From positions 1 through 64,000 of the forward strand of contig NZ_SJPU01000001.1 in NCBI RefSeq assembly GCF_007860105.1: a DNA stretch of 64,000 bases, in the 5' to 3' direction. A program made the position numbers and the translations under genes. The notes under the pieces are model-generated. The model saw only the letters and a program-made list of their open reading frames with translations, made no database searches and was not told the origin of the DNA. The DNA is from Allorhodopirellula heiligendammensis. GTDB lineage: Bacteria; Planctomycetota; Planctomycetia; Pirellulales; Pirellulaceae. This document shows, piece by piece, positions 33,560 through 43,188 of this stretch (positions are counted from its first letter, which is position 1; each line of letters opens with the position of its first letter).

Positions 33560-34039
33560 CTAATCTCTCAACGTCAACTCCATGACGAAGTTCGTCAACT
33601 CGACACCGAGACACTCGACCGTTTGTTCGGCGACGATTTTGAATCCTCGCGACAGAAAGAACGGCTTCGCGGTGATGCTGGCTTGCGTGTGGATGCGAGT
33701 TAAGCTGTCATTCTTTGCGGCAGATTTGATCGCGCGCAACAACATCGTCGCGATGCCTTGTCGCTGGTGATCGGCGGACACAAACAGACGGTCGAGGTAA
33801 CCGTCGGGTGTCATGTCAGTGAATCCGACAATCGCTCCGTCCCGCTCAACAACGTAGGCGGAGTTGCCATCAAACCGGCGAACCCAAGTTTCGGCGTCCA
33901 AGACCGCTCCGGCCCAAGCGTCAACTTGCACTGTGGAGTAGTCACGGCAATTGACTCGTCGTACGGTGTCATAAAACAGTTGGTGACAAGAATCACCATC
34001 AGCCGACACAAATTTACGAATTTGAAGTGCCGAGTTCAT
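33560..34039 (-). CDS. GNAT family N-acetyltransferase
   Basis: A 159-residue acetyltransferase. The acetyl-CoA loop is RLFVSADHQRQGIATMLL (Q/RxxGxG/A pattern as QRQGIA), preceded by AIVGFTDMTPDGYLD. The final strand is near AKPFFLSRGFKIV. It transfers acetyl to an amine of an unidentified small molecule or protein. Its start overlaps the PhzF gene stop by 4 bases, so the two are coupled. Confidence 0.88.
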   Translation of the reverse strand: MNSALQIRKFVSADGDSCHQLFYDTVRRVNCRDYSTVQVDAWAGAVLDAETWVRRFDGNSAYVVERDGAIVGFTDMTPDGYLDRLFVSADHQRQGIATMLLRAIKSAAKNDSLTRIHTQASITAKPFFLSRGFKIVAEQTVECLGVELTNFVMELTLRD

Positions 34040-34863
34040 TTTGGATCGACCAACAAGTGACCTTCAAGAACGGTGACCGCGCTGCCTGTTAGCAAGACTC
34101 GGTCGCCGGCGACTTCGCAGTGGACCGTTCCGCCTCGCGAGGAAGACTGATAGCCGACGAGCGTAGACTTGTTCAGTCGTTTGCCCCAGTACGGTGCGAG
34201 GCAACAATGAGCTGATCCAGTAACGGGGTCTTCGTCAATGCCGCAACGAGGTGCAAAAAATCGCGATACGAAATCGACACCAGAAGTGTTGCTCACAGCC
34301 GTAGTCATCGTGCCTCGTGTTTCGATATTCGCGAGAGCATTGAAGTCGGGGCGCAGTGATTCAACGATGCTGGGGGCGCTAACAATGGCGACGAGATCGA
34401 ATTTGGTCCGTAGGACGATTGCTTCCTCGATACCAAGTGCGGCGACCAATGCATTACTCGTATTTGAATCGACGTCATCAGCCGCCGGTACAATCGGGAA
34501 ACTAAGCGTGATGCGTGAGTCGGAATGTGAGCACGGCAATTCGCCGCTACGAGTTTGGAAGCGAATCGGCGAGCTGCTGTCGACTCGGTTCTGTTCGATC
34601 AACGTGTGTGCGGCGGCGAGAGTAGCGTGGCCGCAGAGGTCAACCTCGGTCGCCGGTGTGAACCATCGCAAATGAAAGCTATTGGAGTCGTGAGTCGGAA
34701 CGATAAAGGAAGTTTCCGAGAGGTTCATTTCCGCTGCGACGTTCTGCATCCACTCGTCGCTGGGATAGCCGTCGAGAATGCACACCGCCGCTGGATTACC
34801 CGCAAACGGTCGGTCCGCAAACGCGTCGATCTGCCAGATGGGAATACCTGTGTTTGAACTCAT
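34036..34863 (-). CDS. PhzF family isomerase/epimerase
   Basis: A 275-residue protein starting at ATG 34863 (MSSNTGIPIWQIDAFADRPF). Family marks are the N-terminal FAGNPAAVCIL, the catalytic Glu in MNLSETSFIV, and the second half with DPVTGSAHCCLAPYWG (the DPVTGSAH signature). Such enzymes isomerise or epimerise small hydroxylated or amino compounds; the substrate is unknown here. The open frame 27 codons upstream is unlikely to be used. Confidence 0.88.
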   Translation of the reverse strand: MSSNTGIPIWQIDAFADRPFAGNPAAVCILDGYPSDEWMQNVAAEMNLSETSFIVPTHDSNSFHLRWFTPATEVDLCGHATLAAAHTLIEQNRVDSSSPIRFQTRSGELPCSHSDSRITLSFPIVPAADDVDSNTSNALVAALGIEEAIVLRTKFDLVAIVSAPSIVESLRPDFNALANIETRGTMTTAVSNTSGVDFVSRFFAPRCGIDEDPVTGSAHCCLAPYWGKRLNKSTLVGYQSSSRGGTVHCEVAGDRVLLTGSAVTVLEGHLLVDPK

Positions 34864-34944
34864 TTCGTACTCGCGAAAGGCTTCGTTGCCGTGGATCGCT
34901 GGCGTCACACAGCATTGGAGCAAACTCAGCCTTCCCGGGTTCAA

Positions 34945-35565
34945 TCAATGAAACGTTTCGCCTCGTTCCAGCATGGCGATAAATTCGACGATCTTTCTTG
35001 CTTTCGTCTCGGGCTTCTTCGCGTTGTGTAGTCGGTAGTAAAACGCGTAACGATTTGCTTTCGTGAGCGTTGCATAGAACTTGCTGGCCGGCTTTGACAT
35101 TTTCAAAGCCGCAAGAAACTCAGCGGACTCTTCAAACGTCGAACTCGAGGCGTAGGCAGCGTCCCAACGTCCGTCGGCCTTCGCCAGCTCAACTGCGGCG
35201 TGACCGGCTGGTTTCATCAGCCCCTCAAGAGTGAGTCGTTCGATGTGGGCTTTGTTGACCTGGGACCAGACACTACGTTTTCTGCGCGGCGTGAACTTGT
35301 GAATCCAGCAAACGTCATCGCCTTTTCGTACCGGCCCGTCGATCCATCCGTAGCATAGAGCGACGTCGAGCGCCTGGGCGTACGTGATCGTTGGATGGCC
35401 GCTTGCGACTTTGAAAAACTGGATCCACACGCCACCGTGCTCGGTGTGATGTTTGTTGAGCCAGCGATTAAAAAGCACTGGAGTTGCAAAGGCGATGACT
35501 GGCTTTCCGTCCGGCGATGCGACAGTGGACGTCGCGACAATCGATTTGCTTTTCTTTTTGGCCAT
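34945..35565 (-). CDS. YdeI/OmdA family protein
   Basis: A 206-residue protein starting at ATG 35565 (MAKKKSKSIV). The core reads FNRWLNKHHTEHGGVWIQFFKV, then ALDVALCYGWIDGPVRKGDD and KFTPRRKRSVWSQVNKAHI, typical of the YdeI/OmpD-associated family. These proteins are linked to peptide-antibiotic protection in a few reports; the mechanism is not known. It is divergent from a YdeI-CsaA fusion at 35679, which carries another domain of the same kind. Confidence 0.85.
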   Translation of the reverse strand: MAKKKSKSIVATSTVASPDGKPVIAFATPVLFNRWLNKHHTEHGGVWIQFFKVASGHPTITYAQALDVALCYGWIDGPVRKGDDVCWIHKFTPRRKRSVWSQVNKAHIERLTLEGLMKPAGHAAVELAKADGRWDAAYASSSTFEESAEFLAALKMSKPASKFYATLTKANRYAFYYRLHNAKKPETKARKIVEFIAMLERGETFH

Positions 35566-35678
35566 AGCAATGGTGTCAGTAGCGGAGTGCGTTGGTCGAA
35601 AACGTCGAGGGCTCAATTTCGACCTGCGTTGAGATTACACTATCACCACACCATTTAAAGAGGGCATCAACGGCGACC

Positions 35679-36470
35679 ATGAGCGACTATTCTTACAACT
35701 TTGAAGTCAAGATCACCGAGACGCTGGTGTATTTGCCGAAGCACGTTGTTTCGCAATTGGATTTCAGCAAGTCGAAGCGACTGCGGATCGACGGTGAGAT
35801 CAACGGCATTCGCATCGAATGCGGATTGATGCCCGACAAGGGCAAGTGGTGTTTCATGGTGTCGAAGAAACTGCAAAAGCTGTGTGGTATCTCGCCCGGC
35901 GATACGGCAAGTGTCAGCTTCGACATCGCGGACTCCGAAGCCGTCGTTGTGCCGAAGGAACTGCAGTTTGCACTCGAAGCGAACGATGCTGCGATGTCGG
36001 CCTGGGAGAAGTGGACCGCGGGCAAACGACGTGCTCAATGCCATCGCGTCTCGTCGGCGAAGATGGTGGAGACTCGAGAGCGTCGTGCGGAAGAAGTGAT
36101 CGCTTTGTGTCTTGCTGAGTTGGGAATGCAAACCGGCGTTACGCCATGGCAGGCGTTTGAGAACCTCGACATGCGAGCGGGCACGATCACCGCAGTCCAG
36201 AATCTCCCCAAGGCTCGCAAGCCAGCGTACAAGGTCACGGCTGATTTCGGGGCGGAGCTGGGCACGAAACGCACGAGTGCTCAGATCACCGCGAATTACA
36301 CCAAAGACGAGTTGGTGGGACGGCAAATCATCGGTGTCGTGAATATTCCGCCGAAGCAGATCGGTACGTTCATGTCCGAGTTTCTAATCGTCGGATTCTA
36401 TCGCGACGACGGATCGGTCATCCTGGCGGTCCCGGACAAGTCGATCCCTAACGGAGCCAAATTGGCTTAG
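35679..36470 (+). CDS. DUF1905/YdeI domain fused to CsaA-like tRNA-binding domain
   Basis: A 263-residue fusion starting at ATG 35679. Residues 1-95 match DUF1905 (VYLPKHVVSQLDF, RIDGEINGIRIECGLMPDKGKWCFMVSKKLQKLCGISPGD). A short OmdA-like helical piece follows (LQFALEANDAAMSAWEKW). Residues 160-263 are a CsaA/Trbp111-like OB fold (FENLDMRAGTITAVQ, ARKPAYKVTADFG, VVNIPPKQIGTFMSEFLIVG). CsaA binds tRNA-like RNA or acts as a chaperone. The combination links the YdeI family with RNA binding. It is followed by the DUF1801 gene after 11 bases. Confidence 0.8.
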   Translation: MSDYSYNFEVKITETLVYLPKHVVSQLDFSKSKRLRIDGEINGIRIECGLMPDKGKWCFMVSKKLQKLCGISPGDTASVSFDIADSEAVVVPKELQFALEANDAAMSAWEKWTAGKRRAQCHRVSSAKMVETRERRAEEVIALCLAELGMQTGVTPWQAFENLDMRAGTITAVQNLPKARKPAYKVTADFGAELGTKRTSAQITANYTKDELVGRQIIGVVNIPPKQIGTFMSEFLIVGFYRDDGSVILAVPDKSIPNGAKLA

Positions 36471-36481
36471 CGAGAACCACC

Positions 36482-36811
36482 ATGACTGATGCGGGAAAAC
36501 AGAACCTGATTGAACTACTGGATTCGCTTGTGATGGCGGCGGTACCGAGATCGACCAAGGTCGCCAAGTACGGTGGGACGCTTTACACATTGAAGCCCGA
36601 CGAGAAGGAAGGGCAGTTCTGCGGTGTGTTCCCGTATAAGGCTCACGTTCAGTTGTCGTTCGCCAAAGGAAGCGAACTCGACGATCCTGACGGCTTGCCA
36701 GAAGGCGGCGGCAAGTTCCGGCGTCACCTGACGTACAGGAGCTTGGACGATGTTGACGCAAAAATTGTCAAGCGATTCGTGAAAGCAGCATCGAAGCTTG
36801 GGGCTAAATAG
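36482..36811 (+). CDS. DUF1801 family protein
   Basis: A 109-residue protein with the DUF1801 pattern: VAKYGGTLYTLKPDEKEGQFCGVFPYKAHVQLSFAKG and the closing RSLDDVDAKIVKRFVKAA. The fold is small and of the YdhG type. It follows the YdeI-CsaA fusion by 11 bases and precedes the acetyltransferase by 2, suggesting one transcript. Confidence 0.8.
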   Translation: MTDAGKQNLIELLDSLVMAAVPRSTKVAKYGGTLYTLKPDEKEGQFCGVFPYKAHVQLSFAKGSELDDPDGLPEGGGKFRRHLTYRSLDDVDAKIVKRFVKAASKLGAK

Positions 36812-36813
36812 TC

Positions 36814-37368
36814 GTGACAAGTGAACAGGAGAAAATGTTGGCCGGCGAGCTCTATGATCCGAATGATCCGGAGTTGGCCGAGGCTCGAATGGTTGCGTGG
36901 ACGCGTTGTCATACAATCAACACGAGTGCACCCCGCGACGAAAAGCTACGGCGCAGCATCTTGAAGGAGCTGTTTGGCAGCGGCGGCAATTCCGTTTGGC
37001 TGGAACCACCCTTTCGCTGTGACTACGGGACCAATATTTATTTTGGTGAGAAGGTCTACTTCAACTTCGATTGCGTGATCTTGGACGTTTGCGAAGTGCG
37101 GATCGGGAGCAACGTCTTTCTCGCTCCCGGCGTTCACATCTATGCCGCCACGCATCCATTGGACGCGGAGCAGCGGCGAACTCAAGAATTCGGCAAGCCG
37201 GTCACGATCGGCAACGATGTTTGGATCGGCGGCAAGGCGGTCATCTGTCCCGGCATCACGATCGGTGATCGCAGCGTCATCGGTGCTGGCAGCGTCGTGA
37301 CGAAGGACGTGCCAGCCGGAGTTGTTGTGGCTGGAAATCCTGGCCGAGTGATTCGCGCACTCGATTAA
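36814..37368 (+). CDS. maltose/galactoside O-acetyltransferase-like protein
   Basis: A 184-residue left-handed beta-helix acetyltransferase starting at GTG 36814. The N-terminal cap MLAGELYDPNDPEL matches Maa/LacA. Hexapeptide repeats include FRCDYGTNIYFGEKVYFN and VFLAPGVHIYAATHPLD (catalytic His in ATHPLD), ending in VWIGGKAVICPGITIGDRSVIGAGSVV. It transfers acetyl from acetyl-CoA to a sugar hydroxyl. It is convergent with the SDR gene. Confidence 0.9.
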   Translation: MTSEQEKMLAGELYDPNDPELAEARMVAWTRCHTINTSAPRDEKLRRSILKELFGSGGNSVWLEPPFRCDYGTNIYFGEKVYFNFDCVILDVCEVRIGSNVFLAPGVHIYAATHPLDAEQRRTQEFGKPVTIGNDVWIGGKAVICPGITIGDRSVIGAGSVVTKDVPAGVVVAGNPGRVIRALD

Positions 37369-37431
37369 CGACGAGCCAGCAGCTGCAATGATGGGCTTAA
37401 GATGGAGACAGGACTCTTCGTTCACACAAAT

Positions 37432-38220
37432 TCAAGCAATCGTTGGAATAAGTCCGCCGTCGACTCGTATTGGTGCTCCGTTGATCGCCGATGCGAGTGG
37501 GCTGGCAACAAACGCAACCATGTTGGCAATCTCTTCTGGTTCGATCAATCTCTGAATCAACGAGGTCGGCCGATTGTCTGCCATGAATCGTTTTTCGGCC
37601 GATTCATATGGCTCATCCGGAAACAGATTGCTGACGAATTCCTTTACGCCTGGGGTCAACGTCGAACCCGGCATCACGGTGTTCACGGTAACGGCGCTAC
37701 CTTTGGTCAATTGAGCCAGACTACGCGAGACGGCAAGCTGAGCTGTTTTGGTCATCGCGTAGTGTGGCATTTCAGGAGCCGGCACGACGCCGGATTCGCT
37801 GCTGATGAATATGATACGTCCAGTGTTTTGCTCCAGCATTTGCTTGAGGTAATGCCGGGCAAGACGCACGCCACTCATCACGTTGATGTCGAAAATGTGT
37901 TGCCAGGCTTCGTCCGTCAGGTCGAAGAAATCGACCGCCTCAAAAATGCCCAGGTTGTTGACGAGGATATCAAGCTGTGGATGTTCGGCGATGGTTTGAG
38001 CGACACCTTCGACAGTCCCGTTGTCGGACACCAGTCCGACTAGGTCGGCCTTCGGATTGCTTTCGCGAATTGTGTTAATCGCTCTGTCAACGCTCGAATT
38101 GCTGCGACCATTGATGATGGTGGTTGCCCCTTCGGCAGCCAAGCGAGTCGCGATCGCCAGGCCGATGCCACCCGTCGATGCAGTGACCAAGGCAGTTTTG
38201 TTGTTTAGTTTCAGGTCCAT
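37432..38220 (-). CDS. SDR family oxidoreductase
   Basis: A 262-residue short-chain dehydrogenase. The coenzyme loop is [12 protein letters not shown] (TGxxxGIG). NNLG and the catalytic Ser in IFISSESG follow, with YAMTK (Tyr/Lys). The Asn-Arg-Ser near NGRSNSS favours NADP(H). The end [16 protein letters not shown] is typical. It lies downstream of the AraC gene on the same strand, so it may be a target of that regulator. Confidence 0.92.
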   Translation of the reverse strand: MDLKLNNKTALVTASTGGIGLAIATRLAAEGATTIINGRSNSSVDRAINTIRESNPKADLVGLVSDNGTVEGVAQTIAEHPQLDILVNNLGIFEAVDFFDLTDEAWQHIFDINVMSGVRLARHYLKQMLEQNTGRIIFISSESGVVPAPEMPHYAMTKTAQLAVSRSLAQLTKGSAVTVNTVMPGSTLTPGVKEFVSNLFPDEPYESAEKRFMADNRPTSLIQRLIEPEEIANMVAFVASPLASAINGAPIRVDGGLIPTIA

Positions 38221-38406
38221 CGGATATTTGTCCTATTTGTGTCTTTAATGAGTTTGTTTGATGACCAGATGACAGCACCATCTTGAGTTTATGGAAATGG
38301 CGACGTCGCATCTTGAACGATCTTGCGCGCAACCAAAAAAGCGGGTCGCTAGCTTCATTCGTTGATGCCACCCTATGCAGAGGCGAGAGACGGCTTGCGA
38401 CTTGAG

Positions 38407-39234
38407 TCAAGAGGACCCAGTCGTGCTAATGGCCCTGGAATAGGTTCCGGGCGCCGCCCCAATGAGACGTTTGAAATGTCGCGTGAAGTGCGATTGATCC
38501 GCGAAACCGACGGCGTAGGCGACATTCGCCGATGTCTCACCGGCCATCAGCATCTGCTGCGCGCGACGCACTCGGATTTGAGAGAGGTAGACCTGGATAG
38601 GCATGCCGACCTCTTTGGAGAAGACGCGGCTTAGATACGGGGCAGAAGTCCCTGCCAATTCAGCGAGTTCGTGAAGAGAGACGTTCTCATTGAATCTCGC
38701 TTCCAAGCTGTCCTGGACTCGGCGGATGTTCGCACGTTCTTCCTTCTTCGGTATGTCGGGCAATGATGCGTGTCGAACCAGGACTTCACAGATTGCATCA
38801 TAGAACGCAGATTCCTGATCCAATTGCGAAGCTCCGTCGTCCATCGCCCGGTGAGCCTGCAAAACGAGTTCTGCAAGTTGAGAATCGTCGATGACCGGAG
38901 GCAGCAACAAGGGTTCGATATCACCATTGCGGTCAAACGTTTTTACGATGCTAGCGATGACACTTGGGGCAGCATAGAGATACCGCCATGCCCCTGTCGC
39001 TGTGCACGTATGCGCCTCATTGGGGTGGATGACAAGTAGCTTTCCCGGTCCAGTGTGGTATCGCTCGCCCCGATAGAAGAACGTGCCCGTCCCGCCTTCG
39101 GAGACGCCCAGTTTGTATTCGGGGTGTGAGTGTCGCGGCCAAGTGTGTTTGACCGACTCCCACTGATGGACTGTAATTGCGTCGTCAGCAGAACCGCGAA
39201 CTTTGAAATGCTTCACCTTGAATTCGGAAGCCAT
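38407..39234 (-). CDS. AraC family regulator with cupin sensor
   Basis: A 275-residue transcription factor. The N-terminal half is a cupin (HTWPRHSHPEYKLGVSEGGTGTFFYRG, then GKLLVIHPNEAHTC). The C-terminal 100 residues hold two helix-turn-helices: SLHELAELAGTSAPYLSRVFSKEVGMP and TSANVAYAVGFADQSHFTRHFKRLIGAAPG. It probably activates or represses the adjacent SDR gene in response to a small ligand. Confidence 0.92.
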   Translation of the reverse strand: MASEFKVKHFKVRGSADDAITVHQWESVKHTWPRHSHPEYKLGVSEGGTGTFFYRGERYHTGPGKLLVIHPNEAHTCTATGAWRYLYAAPSVIASIVKTFDRNGDIEPLLLPPVIDDSQLAELVLQAHRAMDDGASQLDQESAFYDAICEVLVRHASLPDIPKKEERANIRRVQDSLEARFNENVSLHELAELAGTSAPYLSRVFSKEVGMPIQVYLSQIRVRRAQQMLMAGETSANVAYAVGFADQSHFTRHFKRLIGAAPGTYSRAISTTGSS

Positions 39235-39398
39235 CCTATCCTCGCTGGCGATTAAACAACTTGAAACCTGACAGACAGTTTACGTCGCACAGTTGGCGCG
39301 AGCAACCAAACGCTGGCGTAGTGGACGAGGCTACAAGTCCCTCCACTGGTTATCGAAAATCGGACTCGTTCGGCTACCGTCGTCGATGACTTTGTTGT

Positions 39399-39821
39399 TC
39401 ATAGTCGTTGCTGAGAGCGATGTGATTGTTTGACCACGTCGCCCAATACACGCATCGCGTCTTCCGCTCTTTCAGACGGGACAAAAAGGTGGTCATGATA
39501 ACAGGCTGAGATTGCATTGACGCTGATGCCGTGTTCTGCCAGCTTTTCAGTTACGATGGCAAGGAAACCGATCGCCTCAAGGCTGGAGTGCACTTTGAGA
39601 GTGATCTTCCTGCAAGGAAAAGTGAAGTCGAGATGGTTCGCTTCCGCTTCGTCCTTCGCAAGAATCAGCGTCAAACCCTCCTCTTCAAGAAACTGTCCGA
39701 TGGGGGAAAGGCTAAGTTCGGACGCGACTGCCGGTTCCAATGAGCAAAACACAAATTCGCCATCTTGCAGTTCCGGCCGCATGTTTTGCAGCAATGTCAG
39801 CAGATTCGCTTCGCCGTTCAT
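39399..39821 (-). CDS. ACT domain protein
   Basis: A 140-residue protein; ATG 39821 (MNGEANLLTLLQNMRPEL) is preferred, with ATG 39833 also open. It resembles the tandem-ACT DUF2241/CASTOR-like family: EFVFCSLEP at the start, FPCRKITLKVHSSLEAIGFLAIVTEKLAEHGISVNAISACYHDHLFVP as the second ACT domain. It probably binds an amino acid. No enzyme is attached. Confidence 0.8.
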   Translation of the reverse strand: MNGEANLLTLLQNMRPELQDGEFVFCSLEPAVASELSLSPIGQFLEEEGLTLILAKDEAEANHLDFTFPCRKITLKVHSSLEAIGFLAIVTEKLAEHGISVNAISACYHDHLFVPSERAEDAMRVLGDVVKQSHRSQQRL

Positions 39822-39861
39822 CTGTTTTCCCATCGTGTTTCTGCAGCGGTTGGAGCTGAAT

Positions 39862-41199
39862 TCATTCCCGTAGCTCGCGTGCGACGGTGAGGTAGTAGTT
39901 GCGAGCGGTTGCGTTGACCATGTTGCGAGCCAACTTCGTCAAAGCATCGGCTTTGATTTGTTTTGCATCGCGGTCGTTCTTGTCGAGGGCCAATAGATGG
40001 TCTGCGAGTTGCGTGGCCCATTGGTTGTCATCGTTCGCGAGCGCGTCTTTGGCCGCAGAGACCAGTTTCTCTTTTCCACCCGCCAACTTGGCAACACGCT
40101 CTGCTTCTGATTTCAACGTCAGGCGAAACAGATTGGATGGGTTGCCGTCGAACCAGCCAAAGTACTGGCTGAAGACGGTCCGCACGCCCCATTCGGGATG
40201 CCCGTAAAACGGTTGCAAATAGTCTTTGCTGGCGAGGCGCTCAGGAAGCTGCACGTACTCAACCAACTCATCCGGCGTCATTCCCTTGTTCATTCCCTCG
40301 ACGGTTTTGTCGTGGATGAACTGAACGGCATCACGGTAATCGCCGAGGACTTGTTTGACTTCGTCTGCTCCGACAATCGGTTTGGTGTGGCCACCGACCA
40401 AGGCGACCGCATTGTTGGCAGACATATTAGTGAGGCTGTCGGCCCACAGGCGAACGCTACGGTTGGGAGTCCCTCGAATCGCGTACAAGTTTGGAAACGA
40501 TCGGTAGAAATTGTCGCCAGCGAAGAGTACTTTGCCAGCCGGATACCAGACGAACAGTTCGTCGTTGGTCTCACCGGGTGCTGACACGAGTTCAAGTTCA
40601 ACTCCGGCCACGTTGATCGTCTGCCGATCTCCTTCGAGAAAGTGTGACGGTTTCGACTCCGCACCTGACGCGAACGCGTGGCCGCCGCTCTTGGGGTATC
40701 GAACCGGGGCGACGCCGTTGTTGATCCGTTGCTCCGGTGGCAACTTGAATCCAGCTTGCCTTGCTGCTCGGACTGATTGAAACGTAACACCGGCATCCGT
40801 CAATGGACGGTATTCGCTTCCGAAGTTGTTGTGAGCCCAGATTTGCGGTCGCTCTGCTCCAAGAAACGAAGTCACACCGCCGGTATGGTCACCATGTGAG
40901 TGCGTGAAGATGATCGCCTTGACCGGTTTGTCGGTGATCTTGCGAAACTCCGCCACGATGCGATCGGCGTCGTCTCGCGTCATTCCCGTATCGACAATGA
41001 CAACGCCATCGTCACCAACGATCATCGAAACGTTCGCCGGACTGAATCCGACTGCGACGTGGACTTTATCGGCGACTTTGACGATTTGTTCTTCAAACTG
41101 TTTCGATTGTTGCGTCAGCTTTCGGGTCGCAGCATTGTCTTGTGCAAAAACGGGGGCCGCTACGAGCAGCAGGATCAATGGAAGGAAGAGTCGGTTCAT
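39862..41199 (-). CDS. secreted metallo-beta-lactamase-fold hydrolase
   Basis: A 445-residue protein starting at ATG 41199 with a clear Sec signal (MNRLFLPLILLLVAAPVFAQ). The open frame upstream is not used. The zinc motif HSHGDH (His100 to His105) is followed by LVSAPGETNDELFVW and a LVGGHTKPIVG segment. The C-terminal third is helical, as in alkyl sulfatase-like proteins (PEWGVRTVFSQYFGWFDGNP...LADHLLALDKNDRDAKQIKADAL). It may cleave sulfate esters or another ester in the periplasm. It sits downstream of EgtB on the same strand. Confidence 0.85.
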   Translation of the reverse strand: MNRLFLPLILLLVAAPVFAQDNAATRKLTQQSKQFEEQIVKVADKVHVAVGFSPANVSMIVGDDGVVIVDTGMTRDDADRIVAEFRKITDKPVKAIIFTHSHGDHTGGVTSFLGAERPQIWAHNNFGSEYRPLTDAGVTFQSVRAARQAGFKLPPEQRINNGVAPVRYPKSGGHAFASGAESKPSHFLEGDRQTINVAGVELELVSAPGETNDELFVWYPAGKVLFAGDNFYRSFPNLYAIRGTPNRSVRLWADSLTNMSANNAVALVGGHTKPIVGADEVKQVLGDYRDAVQFIHDKTVEGMNKGMTPDELVEYVQLPERLASKDYLQPFYGHPEWGVRTVFSQYFGWFDGNPSNLFRLTLKSEAERVAKLAGGKEKLVSAAKDALANDDNQWATQLADHLLALDKNDRDAKQIKADALTKLARNMVNATARNYYLTVARELRE

Positions 41200-41260
41200 T
41201 TTGGTTCTCTCTGTTGATGGGTTAAACGCGTCGTTGAATTCGTGGCTCGGCGATCTCCGG

Positions 41261-42520
41261 CTATTCTGCCAAGCGGAAGCCGGAGAACTGCCAGCGTGCG
41301 TCCGCTGGGAAAAAGTTTCGGTATGTGTCGCGAATATGCGACTGCGACGTTGCCACGCTTCCTCCACGCAGGACGTATTGATTGCACATGAACTTTCCGT
41401 TGTACTCGCCGATCGCACCGGGCGGCGGGCGGTAACCGGGATAGGCTTGATAGCTATTCGCAGTCCACTGCCAAACGGAACCAAAAAATCCACCCGATGA
41501 CAACGTCGGGTGAATGGCGTAGCCGCCTGCGAACAACTTGTCAGCGAATTGGCCCGTATTAGCTTCTGCACGCGTCTCGGTGAGACTTCGACATGCGACC
41601 TCCCATTCAAATTCGGTGGGGAGTCGTTTGCCAGCCCATCGTGCGAACGCATCCGCCTCAAAATAGCTGACATGACAGATGGGCCAATCGGGATCGACCG
41701 GCGTAAGCCCTGCCAATGTGAATTGCATCCATCGACCATCTCGGCGCATCCAGTAGAGCGGTGCGTTCCAACTCCGTTCCTTGACCGCGTTCCAGCCGAG
41801 TGAGAGCCATAACTCCGGTCGCTCGTATCCCTCATCGTTGATGAACTCAATGAACTGTCCACAGGTCGTCAAATTCAACGAGATACGAAATGCCGGAAGA
41901 AATACCGTGTGACGAGGCAGTTCATTGTCGAAACAAAACCCATCTCCATCGTGTCCGACGTCGTATTTGCCATCGGTGATCTCTGCCCACGAATCCGTCG
42001 TCCCATTTGACGGCGCAAACTCGCGGTCTTCATACACGGGCAACATCGGATTGGACGCCAACGCATTCTTGATGTCCGTAAGGATCAACTCCTGATGCTG
42101 TTGTTCGTGGTTCAAACCTACGGTGATCGTTTCAGCATGCCGAGCAACGAAGTCGGGCGATTGCAATCGGCTGAGCAACTCCCGATCAACGTAACGGCGA
42201 TACTCCCGAATGCAATCAAGTCCAGGCCGCGAGATCGTTCCCCGGTTGGGTCGGGGGAATTGCTCGCCAATCGCGTTGTAATAGGAGTTAAACAGATAGG
42301 AAAAGTGCTTGTCAAATACCGTGTAGTCCGCTTCTTGTTTCAGTACGAACGTTTCAAAGAACCATGTCCCGTGTGCGAGATGCCAACGCACTGGGCTCGC
42401 ATCCTCCATCGACTGCACCATGCAGTCTTCCGGCGAAAGCGACGCCGTGATGCGATCGGTAAACCGCCGAACACTCTCGAATTGTTTGCTCAAGCTCGAA
42501 TCCGCAGCGTTCTCATTCAT
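41261..42520 (-). CDS. egtB: ergothioneine biosynthesis protein EgtB-like
   Basis: A 419-residue iron-dependent sulfoxide synthase starting at ATG 42520. The DinB-like N-terminal domain carries RWHLAHGTWFFETF and GLNHEQQHQEL, with the three iron-binding histidines. The C-terminal FGE-like domain carries LPTEFEWEVAC, GSVWQWTANSYQAYPGYRP and YVLRGGSVATSQSHIRDTYRNFF. It joins hercynine and a thiol substrate by oxidative C-S bond formation. The start overlaps the end of the egtD remnant by 8 bases. Because EgtD is truncated here, substrate supply is unclear. Confidence 0.88.
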   Translation of the reverse strand: MNENAADSSLSKQFESVRRFTDRITASLSPEDCMVQSMEDASPVRWHLAHGTWFFETFVLKQEADYTVFDKHFSYLFNSYYNAIGEQFPRPNRGTISRPGLDCIREYRRYVDRELLSRLQSPDFVARHAETITVGLNHEQQHQELILTDIKNALASNPMLPVYEDREFAPSNGTTDSWAEITDGKYDVGHDGDGFCFDNELPRHTVFLPAFRISLNLTTCGQFIEFINDEGYERPELWLSLGWNAVKERSWNAPLYWMRRDGRWMQFTLAGLTPVDPDWPICHVSYFEADAFARWAGKRLPTEFEWEVACRSLTETRAEANTGQFADKLFAGGYAIHPTLSSGGFFGSVWQWTANSYQAYPGYRPPPGAIGEYNGKFMCNQYVLRGGSVATSQSHIRDTYRNFFPADARWQFSGFRLAE

Positions 42521-43154
42521 CTGCCGCTCCGTCTGGCACAAGATGCAGCAAGCCGAACAGGCCTTCGCTGTCCGTCCACTGTTGGTGCAAGCTGAAACCA
42601 TGCGGCCTAGCCAGTTCGGCGAAACCCTCGATGCTATACTTGTGCGAATACTCGGTCAGAATCTTCTCGCCTTTCGCAAAATTAACGACTGTGTCTCCGA
42701 CCATCACGTTTTGATCCACAAGACTGACAATCGAAATTTCGATGCGATGATCCGTCGAGTTGTAGATCGCCTTGTGCTGAAAGTTGGGCAAGACGAAATC
42801 ACCATTTAGCTCACGGTTGATACGCTCCAATAAATTCAAGTTGAATTTTGCGGTAACGCCTTGAGAATCATCGTAGGCAGCGACAATGGTGGACACATCT
42901 TTTTGAAGATCAATGCCAATCAGCAACCCACCTTGGGGGCCAAGCAATTTGGCGATCGACGCGAGAAGTCCTGCTGCCTCTTCCGGCGTGTAGTTGCCAA
43001 TCGTCGATCCCGGGAAATAGAGGGCCACGTGCGAATAGGGGGCCTTGGCTGTCGGCAGCGAAAACGGTTTCGTAAAGTCGGCGACCACAGGACAAATCTC
43101 AATTCCAGGAGGGTGCATTCCCATTCTACGGACATGTTTGCTAGCAAATTGCAT
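42513..43154 (-). pseudogene. egtD: EgtD histidine methyltransferase, 5'-truncated
   Basis: The C-terminal two thirds of EgtD are recognisable, from PGIEICPVVADFTKPFSL through YFPGSTIGNYTPEEA, FNLNLLERINRELNGDF, SYKYSIEGF-like HKYSIEGFAELA and the closing SEGLFGLLHLVP. Family members have about 320 residues. Here about 120 N-terminal residues, including the SAM-binding GxG motif, are missing. The 5' end lies beside a 13-bp hairpin and a REP/RAYT unit. The open frame runs further to 43283 but that part has no similarity. I take the gene as inactive. Confidence 0.75.
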
Positions 43155-43188
43155 TCGTCTTTGCCCCGTTTTCGCCTGGTTTCCCGAG

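Noticed and set aside
39862-41862. Long minus-strand frame through the hydrolase to 41862
   Set aside because: The part before ATG 41199 is antisense to EgtB and the real gene starts at a clear signal peptide.
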